64,000 nt of DNA from Hyphomicrobiales bacterium (lineage in GTDB: Bacteria; Pseudomonadota; Alphaproteobacteria; Rhizobiales; Xanthobacteraceae). The notes beneath the pieces were generated by a model that searched no databases, was not told the DNA's origin, and saw only the letters and a program-made list of their open reading frames with translations. The stretch is taken from contig JAFKKG010000018.1 in the NCBI GenBank assembly GCA_017305715.1, positions 124,001 through 188,000 of the forward strand, written 5' to 3'. Within the stretch, counting starts at the first letter, position 1. Every line of letters begins with the position of its first letter. The translations under genes were made by a program, and so were the position numbers. Shown one piece after another: positions 1 through 7,701 of the stretch.

Positions 1-2
1 CG

Positions 3-983
3 CCGGTCAAGGTGCAATGGACGCGCGAGGACGACGTCCATCACGGCTTCCTGCACACCGTTTCGGTGGAACGCATCGAGGCGGGCCTCGACAAGAACGG
101 CAGGGTGATCGCGTGGCGGCACCGCAGCGTGGCGCCGACGATCGCCTCGACGTTTGCGGCCGGTGCCAACCATGCGGCGGCGTTCGAACTCGGCATGGGG
201 CTGATCGACAACCCGTTCGAGATCGCGAATCTGCAATGCGAGAACCCCGAGGCGGCCGCCCATACCAGGATCGGCTGGTTCCGATCGGTGTCGAACATCC
301 CGCGCGCCTTCGCGGTGCAGTCGATGGTCGCCGAAATCGCGGCGGCGACCAAGCGCGACCCGAAGGAGATGCTGCTGGAGCTGATCGGATCGCCGCGGAT
401 CGTCAACCTGTCGTCGGTGAAGGACCCCTGGAACTACGGCGAGCCCTATGACAGTTATCCCATCGACACAGGTCGCCTGCGCAAGGTGGTCGAACTGGTC
501 GCGGACAAGGGCGGCTGGGGACGGTCATTGCCGAAGGGCCATGGGCTCGGCATCGCCGCGCACCGGAGCTTTGTCAGCTATATCGCGACCATTGTCGAGG
601 TCGCCGTTGACGACAAGGGCAAGCTCACGGTGCCGAGGGTCGACACCGCGATCGATTGCGGCACCTACGTCAATCCGGAGCGCATCGAGTCGCAGATCGA
701 GGGCGCAGCGATCATGGGGCTGAGCCTTGCGAAATATGGCGAGATCACCTTCAAGGACGGCAGGGTGCAGCAGAGCAATTACGACGACTTCCCCGTGATC
801 CGGATGGACGAGTCGCCGCTCGTGACCAACGTCTATATCGCGCCGCCCGGCCCCGACACGCCGCCCAGCGGCGTCGGCGAACCCGGCGTGCCACCGTTTG
901 CGCCGGCGTTGATCAACGCGATCTTCGCCGCCACCGGCAAACGCATCCGGAATTTGCCGATCGGCAAGCAACTGGAGGCGTGA
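3..983 (+). CDS. Molybdopterin-binding subunit of xanthine dehydrogenase/isoquinoline 1-oxidoreductase type, 5'-truncated
   Basis: The gene enters from the left edge; the reading frame is open from base 3, so only the C-terminal ~326 residues are visible. They match the large molybdenum subunit of the xanthine oxidase family, closest in feel to the isoquinoline 1-oxidoreductase beta subunit or aldehyde dehydrogenase branch. Visible family marks are the segment DCGTYVNPE followed by a Gln/Glu/Gly-rich stretch (residues ~215-240 of the visible part), which lines the cofactor, and GVGEPG near residue 295, whose Glu corresponds to the catalytic base of the family. Such enzymes hydroxylate aldehydes or N-heterocycles and pass electrons to a 2Fe-2S subunit, expected upstream outside the window. 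The substrate cannot be read from this fragment. The in-frame GTG at base 12 is not a start; coding sense clearly continues before it. Confidence 0.88.
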   Translation, partial: PVKVQWTREDDVHHGFLHTVSVERIEAGLDKNGRVIAWRHRSVAPTIASTFAAGANHAAAFELGMGLIDNPFEIANLQCENPEAAAHTRIGWFRSVSNIPRAFAVQSMVAEIAAATKRDPKEMLLELIGSPRIVNLSSVKDPWNYGEPYDSYPIDTGRLRKVVELVADKGGWGRSLPKGHGLGIAAHRSFVSYIATIVEVAVDDKGKLTVPRVDTAIDCGTYVNPERIESQIEGAAIMGLSLAKYGEITFKDGRVQQSNYDDFPVIRMDESPLVTNVYIAPPGPDTPPSGVGEPGVPPFAPALINAIFAATGKRIRNLPIGKQLEA

Positions 984-1038
984 GGCGGAACGTTGACGAG
1001 CATCGGCCGTTTTCATCGATCTGACAGGAGCCAGGTCG

Positions 1039-1306
1039 ATGAAAACCAGAATGGTGAAATGCGGGAGGCTCGCAGCCTTGCTGTCGAGTGTCCTTGTTTT
1101 TGGCGCGCAGGCCGCAAACGCATAGACCAGCGCGGCCCCCGACGCCACGGCAACGCGCCCGGCGAAAACGCCGCCGGATCAGACTCGATTACAACGAGCG
1201 GCCCGCCCGCCACCGCAACCAAACCACCGACGAAGCCAGCCGAGATCCGACCATCAAGCAAATGAACGAAGACGAGAAGTGGAAGGTCGATAGCAAGACG
1301 AAGTGA
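1039..1306 (+). pseudogene. Decayed small exported protein (signal peptide, stop, frameshift)
   Basis: An ATG at 1039 opens a convincing signal peptide: basic start (KTRMVKCGR), hydrophobic core (LAALLSSVLVFG) and an AQAANA cleavage site. TAG follows immediately at the cleavage site. The same frame continues as a Pro/Thr/Ala-rich stretch, then coding sense moves to the next frame, which ends TIKQMNEDEKWKVDSKTK and TGA at 1306. The simplest reading is a secreted small protein of ~85 residues inactivated by one nonsense change and one frameshift. The original function is unknown. Alternatively the two pieces are unrelated, so confidence is moderate. Confidence 0.4.
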
Positions 1307-1511
1307 CGGGTGACCAAATCGAAGCGGCGGGCGACGGAAAGAACGCAAGGCCTTCCAGCGATAGTGCGATGCGCGCCTCGGCTCCGACGATATCCCGATT
1401 TATCTGCCAGGGGTCGTCGCCGAGGACATAGGGCGAAAGCAAGCTCTCGAAGGTAACGTACTCCAAGTACAGCCGAATGCGGCTGATGAGTATAGCGCGT
1501 CGCCTATCAAT

Positions 1512-2837
1512 CTAGCGGAGATGCAACTGTTGTCTCGCGGCACTGCAACTAACAATGGTTGATTCAGTGGCTCGTTTTTCAACGTCATGCTGACTCTGCA
1601 GGGCGGCGATCAACTCGACGAGCCATTTGCTGAATGTAGCATTCCAAATGTCGTTGTGGTTTGAAATGACATCCGAAGTAGTCGTCGCCACGATGAATGG
1701 GTTATGCTCCGCTCGTTTCTCGACCAACCGTCGCATACACAGCTCGGCGGTTCCGAATTGCTCTGTAATTGGGTGACCAAGAGCAGTCGGGCAACTGGCT
1801 TTGTCGAGCGAGTGGGTCCAAAACGGCTTGTAGTTGCCGAGTGTTTGCAACTCGCGCTCGTCACGCGCCAGCCCTAGCCACTGCCCTAGCGGAAATGCAA
1901 ATCTGGTTGCCCAATCACCCTTTGACGAAATCGTCACCATTAGCGGAGCCTGAGCGCGAGAAAAGCATTCGCGACTACGAATAAATCCATCAATCGCCGA
2001 ATATCTGGTCGCTTCAAATGCCGGGTTCAATAAAATGATTGCGTCGGACAGACCATCGATGACCCGATAAGAGTATCCGGGGAAGCCCGGATGGGCCAGG
2101 GCTACATCAGCAACAAGCGGCTGAGCGGTCGCTGAGTAAAGAATGCGAGCTCCGAAGCTGTGGCCGATCGCTATGAACTGGTCCTGCGGCCTTCTACTAG
2201 TTATCGAACCTATTGCACTATAGATTTCTGTAACCGATGAGCTTTGAGCGATACGATCGGCGTTAGTCTTTTTTACCCAGAACGTAAGGTTTTCGAACCA
2301 TCTCCACAGAGGTGCCTCCGCATTCCAGCCTACGTAAATTCCCACAACATATCGTTTGCCGTCCTCCTTCCGTTTACCCTCTTCCTTCTTCCTTAGGTCA
2401 TCGATCAATTTTTTGAAATTCTCCAGATCAGTATCGTCGCTATCGGCATTGTGTTTCCAACCGTGAACGTAAAGGACAGCCAATTTTGGAAGAGGAATAG
2501 CGTCAGGCCTGACGTCCACTTTGAACGAGTCGAAGGGTACTGGTCGGTCCCAATTCAACTCATAGAGGACATTTGTAAGTTGGCAACGGTTTGCAAACTC
2601 GCCTGAATTTGTAAGACGAATGATTTTAAATCCATCTGTAGGACGCGGAATTTGTGGCGGATCGATTGACGGATTTCGAAGATGTTCATCACATTGATTC
2701 TGCTGACCGGGCCGCGGCTCGTCCACATTGAAATAGAATGTTGAAACCACGTAGCAACAAAAAGCTGCCACAAGACCGGGAAGATATTTACGGGTCCAAC
2801 GAGCAATGATCGCCTGTGCCAAAAGCACGAATTTCAT
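1512..2837 (-). CDS. Membrane-anchored alpha/beta-hydrolase-like protein, low GC
   Basis: The 441-residue product has an N-terminal hydrophobic anchor (about residues 15-35, LPGLVAAFCCYVVSTFYF) followed by a likely periplasmic domain. The centre carries LYVHGWKHN, the usual oxyanion-side strand of alpha/beta hydrolases, and IAIGHSFGAR, a nucleophile elbow G-H-S-F-G with the catalytic Ser. The substrate is unknown; the pattern resembles esterase/lipase-like proteins such as DUF900. The start at 2837 is chosen over an upstream in-frame ATG at 2885 because GGGGGAG sits 8 bases before it. Base composition is clearly lower in GC than the flanking genes and codon use is AT-tolerant (many AAA, AAT, TTT), which points to recent transfer. 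It stands alone, with no obvious operon partner. Confidence 0.72.
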   Translation of the reverse strand: MKFVLLAQAIIARWTRKYLPGLVAAFCCYVVSTFYFNVDEPRPGQQNQCDEHLRNPSIDPPQIPRPTDGFKIIRLTNSGEFANRCQLTNVLYELNWDRPVPFDSFKVDVRPDAIPLPKLAVLYVHGWKHNADSDDTDLENFKKLIDDLRKKEEGKRKEDGKRYVVGIYVGWNAEAPLWRWFENLTFWVKKTNADRIAQSSSVTEIYSAIGSITSRRPQDQFIAIGHSFGARILYSATAQPLVADVALAHPGFPGYSYRVIDGLSDAIILLNPAFEATRYSAIDGFIRSRECFSRAQAPLMVTISSKGDWATRFAFPLGQWLGLARDERELQTLGNYKPFWTHSLDKASCPTALGHPITEQFGTAELCMRRLVEKRAEHNPFIVATTTSDVISNHNDIWNATFSKWLVELIAALQSQHDVEKRATESTIVSCSAARQQLHLR

Positions 2838-3252
2838 TTTCGAACTCCCCCAGAAGCTTCTAGGGATAGCAAGTTCCTGGCGCATCTACCAATGATAGTC
2901 GATACCTTTCGGACATAACCCGATCATTCACTCAGCCATTTCGGACAGGAGCTCGCTCGTCCTGTCTTGCCAAACGGTGTCCAACGCTTTGCGCCATGAA
3001 CGGCCGACGCGCCATTCGTCTCGCTTTCTTGACCGACTTGCGACGGCATGAAAGCCGACCAGCTCAGCGCTGGTGCGCATCAGGCAATCGACTTGACCAC
3101 AGATGTGGGCGTGATTGACGCCGATCGCGGCGAACGCGTTTGCTCGGGGGTTTTCTTCCTTGGTAGCAGCCGATGCAGGATGCGTACGAGGCCGTCAGCC
3201 TTCAAGCCCGTGGTGACGATCAATAGACTTTAGGACAGCTGAAACGAACGCC
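2838..3252. other. Gene-poor stretch right of the low-GC hydrolase
   Basis: About 415 bases hold no convincing gene. A 61-codon frame at 3048-3233 lacks a ribosome site and protein-like composition. Base composition returns to genomic values across this stretch, so it may contain the right edge of the acquired segment, but no direct repeats or transposase remnants are visible. Confidence 0.4.
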
Positions 3253-3588
3253 TCAAGGCTCACTCACAAACTTCAGCTTCCCTGCCGGTTTCAGCGTCTT
3301 GGCATCAAATGTGCGGATTTCGGTCACGCCGCCTATATCAAGGGTCAGGACCAGCCGGTCGCCGGCGACGGCGGTCGAGGTGATGCGGGCGCCCTTTGGC
3401 AGCGGCGCCGTGATATCGGTCAGGACAGCGGGACTTCCCTCGCCGCGGTAAAGACGGTAGCCAACGGCGATCAGCACCACGGCAACCGCGAGCGCCGAGG
3501 TCAGGCCTGCGATCAGCATCATCCGCCGCACCCGCGCAAACAGCGCGGCCTGCTCGGGGGTCGGTTCGGGCGCAACGGTATCGGTCAT
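3253..3588 (-). CDS. Small single-pass membrane protein, DUF6476-like
   Basis: The 111-residue protein has a short acidic N-terminus (residues 1-20), one transmembrane helix (about 24-46, MMLIAGLTSALAVAVVLIAVGY) and a periplasmic part with ITAPLPKGARI and a beta-rich tail. This is the layout of the DUF6476 family, which in alphaproteobacteria commonly sits beside the RluA/RluD gene. Here it diverges from rluD with only 14 bases between starts, so the two must share a regulatory region. Function unknown. The family name is from memory of gene neighbourhood and length. Confidence 0.75.
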   Translation of the reverse strand: MTDTVAPEPTPEQAALFARVRRMMLIAGLTSALAVAVVLIAVGYRLYRGEGSPAVLTDITAPLPKGARITSTAVAGDRLVLTLDIGGVTEIRTFDAKTLKPAGKLKFVSEP

Positions 3589-3602
3589 GCAGAGGCTCTT
3601 CT

Positions 3603-4631
3603 TTGGAACAAGGCAAGTCGTCGAGTAGCACGCCGAACAACGGCGAGAGATTGGAGGTCACCGTCGGCGGCGACGAGGGATCGCCCCGGCTCGACCGCGT
3701 GCTCGCGGTGCTTCGCCCGGAACTGTCGCGGTCCCGCCTGAAGGCGCTGATCCTCGCCGGTTCCGTCACCGCTGATGGCGCCCCCATCCGCGACCCCGCT
3801 TATCATGTCGCGAAAGGCGATACGATCACAATCGACGTCCCCGAGGCCGTCCCGCCGGAGCCCAAGGGCGAGGATATCGCGCTCGATATCGTGTTCGAGG
3901 ACGACGACATTATCGTCATCGACAAGCCGAAAGGCCTCGTCGTGCATCCCGCCGCCGGCCACGAGACCGGCACGCTGGTGAACGCGCTGATCGCCCATTG
4001 CGGCGCCAGCCTTTCCGGCATCGGCGGCGTCCGCCGCCCCGGCATCGTGCACCGGCTCGACAAGGACACCACGGGATTGATGGTCGTCGCCAAGAACGAC
4101 CACGCGCATCAATCGCTGACGGCGCAATTCGCCGACCATGGCCGCACCGGGCCGATGCGGCGTGGCTATCTGGCCTTTATCTGGGGCGTGCCGAACCGCC
4201 AGCGCGGCACCATCGATGCACCGATCGACCGGCATCCGTTTGCCCGCGAGAAAATGGCGGTGCGCGACAGCGGCCGCGAGGCCATCACCCATTGGGAGCT
4301 GCAGGCCACCTTTAATGGCCGGGACGGCAAGCCGGTCGCCTCGCTGCTGGCCTGCCAGCTCGAGACCGGACGTACCCATCAGATCCGGGTGCATCTCTCC
4401 CATATCGGCCACCCCCTGATGGGCGATGCCGTCTATGGCCCGCACTTCAAGACCAAGGCGGGGCAGCTTCGGCCCGGGGCTCAGACCGCCCTGGCGGCCT
4501 TGGGACGGCAGGCCCTGCACGCTTACCGGCTTACCTTGGAACATCCGCGGACCGGGGAACTTTTGCACTGGGAGGCGGCTTTGCCGGAGGATTTGCTTCT
4601 CCTGCAGGGGGCCCTCGAAGCGGCGCTATGA
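3603..4631 (+). CDS. rluD: 23S rRNA pseudouridine synthase, RluA/RluD family
   Basis: The 342-residue protein has an N-terminal S4 RNA-binding domain (about residues 28-80) and an RluA catalytic domain (about 95-330). The signature HRLDKDTTG carries the catalytic Asp (D153), and the second signature RTHQIRVHLSHIGHPLMGD follows near residue 255. RluD makes pseudouridines in helix 69 of 23S rRNA; members of this subfamily can also act on tRNA, so target assignment is by similarity. The visible start is TTG at 3603; no ATG lies before the S4 domain in this frame. It is divergent from the DUF6476-like gene and 216 bases upstream of rpoH, the same neighbourhood seen in many alphaproteobacteria. 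Confidence 0.92.
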   Translation: MEQGKSSSSTPNNGERLEVTVGGDEGSPRLDRVLAVLRPELSRSRLKALILAGSVTADGAPIRDPAYHVAKGDTITIDVPEAVPPEPKGEDIALDIVFEDDDIIVIDKPKGLVVHPAAGHETGTLVNALIAHCGASLSGIGGVRRPGIVHRLDKDTTGLMVVAKNDHAHQSLTAQFADHGRTGPMRRGYLAFIWGVPNRQRGTIDAPIDRHPFAREKMAVRDSGREAITHWELQATFNGRDGKPVASLLACQLETGRTHQIRVHLSHIGHPLMGDAVYGPHFKTKAGQLRPGAQTALAALGRQALHAYRLTLEHPRTGELLHWEAALPEDLLLLQGALEAAL

Positions 4632-4847
4632 CGCAGGCCCTTCAGAAAACCCACGTTATGCCAACAGGTTATGGCTGACACACGGGGACGTGACGTCAGC
4701 AATCCTTCCCTATCGAGCCCCATTTGGTGTATGTTGCACCTGCGTTGAATATCCAACGCGGAACATCGCAGCCCGGCTGGCTTTAACCCAGCGGCCGCCT
4801 GCCTGGCCCGCCGCTATCGGGGGCCTGAACCACTGGAGGGCGCTAAA

Positions 4848-5747
4848 ATGGCCCGTACAGCTACATTACCGGTTCTCAATGGAGAATCCGGTCTTTCCCG
4901 GTACCTCGCCGAGATCCGGAAATTTCCGATGCTGGAACCCCAGCAGGAATACATGTTCGCCAAGCGTTGGCGTGAACATGACGATCGCGACGCGGCACAT
5001 CACCTTGTCACCAGCCATCTCCGGCTCGTCGCCAAGATCGCCATGGGCTATCGCGGCTACGGCCTGCCGATTTCCGAGGTCGTCTCGGAAGGCAATGTCG
5101 GCCTGATGCAGGCGGTCAAGCGGTTCGAGCCTGAAAAGGGCTTCCGACTCGCTACCTACGCCATGTGGTGGATCAAGGCGTCAATACAAGAGTACATCCT
5201 GCGTTCGTGGTCGCTCGTGAAGATGGGCACCACCGCGAACCAGAAGAAGCTGTTCTTCAACCTGCGCAAGGCGAAGAGCAAGATCTCCGCGCTGGACGAG
5301 GGCGATCTCCGCCCCGATCAGGTGGCGATCATTGCCAAGCGCCTCGGCGTGACGAATCAGGACGTGATCGACATGAACCGCCGCCTCGGTGGCGACGCGT
5401 CGCTCAACGCGCCGATTCGCGACGACGGTGAAGCCGGCGAATGGCAGGACTGGCTGGTCGATAACTCGCCCAACCAGGAAGCCATCATGGCCGAGCACGA
5501 GGAGTTCGATCACCGCCGGCAGGCGCTGAACGGCGCCATCGGTGTGCTCAACCCGCGCGAACGCCGCATCTTCGAGGCGCGGCGCCTGGCGGAAGAGCCG
5601 ATGACGCTGGAAGACCTCGCCGCCGAATTCGGTGTGTCGCGAGAGCGCGTGCGGCAGATCGAGGTCCGTGCTTTCGAGAAGGTGCAGTCGGCCGTCAAGG
5701 GCACGATCGCCCGGCAGGAAGCCGCCGTCCTGGAAGCCGCGCACTAA
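4848..5747 (+). CDS. rpoH: RNA polymerase heat-shock sigma factor sigma-32
   Basis: The 299-residue protein is a full-length group 3 sigma-70 factor. Region 2 spans about 52-122, including the melting/-10 motif TYAMWWIKASIQEYI. The RpoH box QKKLFFNLR lies at residues 132-140 and separates RpoH from RpoD. Region 4 covers about 230-285, with the -35 helix GVSRERVRQIEVRAFEKV. It directs RNA polymerase to chaperone and protease genes. The ATG is preceded by TGGAGG at good spacing. A strong intrinsic terminator follows 26 bases after the stop, so it is transcribed alone. Many Bradyrhizobium strains carry several rpoH copies; which one this is cannot be told here. Confidence 0.96.
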   Translation: MARTATLPVLNGESGLSRYLAEIRKFPMLEPQQEYMFAKRWREHDDRDAAHHLVTSHLRLVAKIAMGYRGYGLPISEVVSEGNVGLMQAVKRFEPEKGFRLATYAMWWIKASIQEYILRSWSLVKMGTTANQKKLFFNLRKAKSKISALDEGDLRPDQVAIIAKRLGVTNQDVIDMNRRLGGDASLNAPIRDDGEAGEWQDWLVDNSPNQEAIMAEHEEFDHRRQALNGAIGVLNPRERRIFEARRLAEEPMTLEDLAAEFGVSRERVRQIEVRAFEKVQSAVKGTIARQEAAVLEAAH

Positions 5748-5773
5748 TCGCGCAGCCAAGACGATGAACGACG

Positions 5774-5805
5774 AAAGCCGGCGGCAACGCCGGCTTTTTG
5801 TTTTT
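5774..5805 (+). terminator. Intrinsic terminator of rpoH
   Basis: AAAGCCGGCG and CGCCGGCTTT pair around a GCAA tetraloop and run into a T-rich tail (TTTTTGTTTTT). An almost identical hairpin lies at 6656-6685. Confidence 0.9.
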
Positions 5806-5841
5806 GGGGGTGTGGTGGTGCGCCGCCTCAACACCACCGCT

Positions 5842-5970
5842 GTCGTCCCCGCGAAGGCGGGGACCCATATGCCGCAGCCGATGTGAGAGGGGCAGTGTTA
5901 GTTGCCTTTCTTGCTACGTCGCATCAATGAACATTTGTGGCTATGGGTCCCGGCTCAAGGCCGGACGACG
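5842..5970. repeat. Bipartite palindromic intergenic element, copy 1
   Basis: The left palindrome GTCGTCCCCGCGAAGGCGGGGACCCAT and the right palindrome ATGGGTCCCGGCTCAAGGCC..GACGAC face each other across ~75 bases. Outer ends GTCGTC and GACGAC make the whole unit an inverted repeat. Related units lie at 6714, 13288 and 26571. The rest of the 490-base gap between rpoH and 6239 shows no gene. Confidence 0.7.
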
Positions 5971-6238
5971 AATACTCGAGCCGGACGATGACAGCGGCCT
6001 CAATCGAGCTTGCCGCAACACGTTACCTCGTGTACGTCCTGCCGCCCGGCGCAATACCGCGCCGCTTGGTTCAGCGCACGCAAGGGAGGCGGCATGAAAA
6101 GCAGATCGATACGTTGCGACCGCCGCCACCCACCGGTGACCGGCGATCGGTCATGAGCTGAACGCCGCTTCGCGGCTGTTCTTCCATCCATTCTGGTTAC
6201 GAGGGGCGTGACGCGACACGGCGTCGCGCCGTGTCGTC

Positions 6239-6631
6239 ATGTATCTGCGGTTCGTTACACCGCTCGTCCACCCGCGCAGCCGTGTGGAGAGCGGCTTCTT
6301 TCGTGCGTCCTGGTATATCGACCGGAACGACTGTCCCGGCTGGATTCGACAGGAACTGTCGGACCAGTTCGACTGGTTCGCGCAGCATCTGCCGATTCCC
6401 GGGCGTATCGCGCGACACTTCAAGCGGCGCGATACGATCTGGGGCATTTGCTGGTTCGATCCCGAGGCCCGCGAGGCGGTCAGCCGCGCGCGCTACTGCG
6501 CCTGGCTGCTTGAAGAGGGTGGCCTGCCGGTGCGCACGATCACGACCTCGCGCGAGCGTGAAGTGATCTGGCGCGATGCGCATCAGATCGTCACCAAGCC
6601 TTCGGCAGACTTGCCCAAGGCGTTCTCTTGA
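6239..6631 (+). CDS. Conserved hypothetical protein, 130 aa
   Basis: The protein has no signal peptide or transmembrane helix. It is rich in Trp, Arg and Asp, with blocks such as YIDRNDCPGWIRQEL and GICWFDPEAREAV that look like a folded globular domain. It reads as a true gene, because codon positions follow genomic GC3 bias in this frame, and as a family restricted to this bacterial group. I do not recognise a function. The first ATG (6239) has no strong ribosome site. An intrinsic terminator follows at 6656-6685. Confidence 0.72.
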   Translation: MYLRFVTPLVHPRSRVESGFFRASWYIDRNDCPGWIRQELSDQFDWFAQHLPIPGRIARHFKRRDTIWGICWFDPEAREAVSRARYCAWLLEEGGLPVRTITTSREREVIWRDAHQIVTKPSADLPKAFS

Positions 6632-6655
6632 GCGTGGGAAGGCCGATCAACGGCG

Positions 6656-6685
6656 AAGGCCGGCGGCAACGCCGGCTTTCGTTTT
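6656..6685 (+). terminator. Intrinsic terminator, near-copy of the rpoH terminator
   Basis: AAGGCCGGCGGCAACGCCGGCTTTCGTTTT has the same stem and GCAA loop as the rpoH terminator 880 bases upstream, and the following bases (CGGGGGG, then a GTCGTCCC palindrome) also parallel it. Confidence 0.82.
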
Positions 6686-6713
6686 CGGGGGGAGATGTTT
6701 CACAACCGCCAAT

Positions 6714-6838
6714 GTCGTCCCGGCCTTGAGCCGGGACCCATGGCCACCGGCCTCAATTGTCCTGAAGAGTATCAACTCCGACCGCTCAAAATCGAGAAGC
6801 CGCGGAGTATGGGCCCCGGCTCAAGGCCGGGGCGACGA
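6714..6838. repeat. Bipartite palindromic intergenic element, copy 2
   Basis: GTCGTCCCGGCCTTGAGCCGGGACCCAT on the left is answered by ATGGGCCCCGGCTCAAGGCCGGGGCGAC on the right, with ~70 bases between. Same family as the elements at 5842, 13288 and 26571. Confidence 0.7.
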
Positions 6839-6841
6839 GGT

Positions 6842-7039
6842 TCAATAATACGTCCGCAAATAATCCGCCATGCTGGTCGGCTGGTTGAGCGCATTCCAGT
6901 CATAGGGATCGCCGTACGGCAAGGCGCTGGCCTGGGTCTTGTCGTCGGGCGCGACATTGTCGGGCTGATCAACGTTTTGCCAGGATATCGCGATAGCCCC
7001 GGTAATTGGCCCCAGTGCCGATGAAGATGCGCCGAGGAG
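6842..7039 (-). other. 65-codon open extension in frame with, and just after, the amidase stop
   Basis: Directly after the TAG of the amidase gene (7040-7042) the same frame stays open for 65 codons and ends at TGA 6842-6844. The translation looks protein-like: a hydrophobic beginning (LGPITGAIAIS), then DQPDNVAPDDKTQ, YGDPYDWNALNQP and the end MADYLRTYY. No ATG, GTG or TTG lies near its beginning. It is either the former C-terminus of a longer protein cut by a nonsense change, the remnant of a separate gene that lost its start, or a readthrough product. Confidence 0.4.
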
Positions 7040-7663
7040 CTACTCCCCCCACTCGCGCGCCAGCTTTGCGAGCTCACAGCCTTCGCAATAGCGGGCGTCC
7101 TTGTAGTCGATCCAGTTATGCGCGTAGACGCGATCGAGTGGGATACCGTAGCGCGCGCGCAGCACCTTGACCAGGATGCGCCACGCCGCGATTTGCGCCT
7201 CGGTGGGGCCGCGCGTCACATCGGGGAAATTGCCGGCGAATTCCACGCCGACCGAATTGCTGCCGATGACCTGGCGAAAGGTCGGGCCGTTATCGATGTA
7301 TTTGTTGTCGTTGCGGTTGCCGCCGTCGCCATGGGTCGGGACGAGATTTTCCGCCACCGCCCAGTACACGGTGCCGTCGGTTTCGACCCAGACCATGACG
7401 CCGCGCCGGGTCGGGTTTTTGGCTTGCGCCTGCGCGCCGCCGCGGGCCGAACCGGCCGGGCCTTCGGTCTGGTGCACGATGATGTTGCGCCAGGGATGGG
7501 CCTTGGCGATGTCGCCCCATGGCGCCAGCCACACCATTTTCAGACCGGGGATATCGGGCGTGCCGGACGATCGCGCGATGGCGGCAAGGTCGGGCGTTTG
7601 GGCGAGTGCGGGAAAAGCGAACGCGACGGCGCAGAGCACGATCGCAAGATGGCGGTGGTTCAT
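7040..7663 (-). CDS. N-acetylmuramoyl-L-alanine amidase, exported
   Basis: The 207-residue protein begins with a signal peptide (residues 1-21, ending PALAQ) and continues as an Amidase_2 (PGRP-like) domain. Zinc ligands of the family are recognisable: H64 in IIVHQTEG and the later AHNWIDYKDARYCEG segment near residue 185. VGVEFAGN fits the core strand. The enzyme would cut the amide between muramic acid and the stem peptide, in the periplasm or during recycling. The ATG at 7663 is chosen because it begins the signal peptide; the frame stays open far upstream only by GC bias. The gene lies downstream of and in the same direction as the diguanylate cyclase, 38 bases away. An open extension follows its stop codon. 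Confidence 0.85.
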   Translation of the reverse strand: MNHRHLAIVLCAVAFAFPALAQTPDLAAIARSSGTPDIPGLKMVWLAPWGDIAKAHPWRNIIVHQTEGPAGSARGGAQAQAKNPTRRGVMVWVETDGTVYWAVAENLVPTHGDGGNRNDNKYIDNGPTFRQVIGSNSVGVEFAGNFPDVTRGPTEAQIAAWRILVKVLRARYGIPLDRVYAHNWIDYKDARYCEGCELAKLAREWGE

Positions 7664-7701
7664 GCGCGGGGATCCCGTGGCGTCCCCTTGAGTAACATGC
7701 T

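Noticed and set aside
3048-3233. A 61-codon plus-strand frame right of the low-GC gene
   Set aside because: No ribosome site, no hydrophobic or domain pattern.
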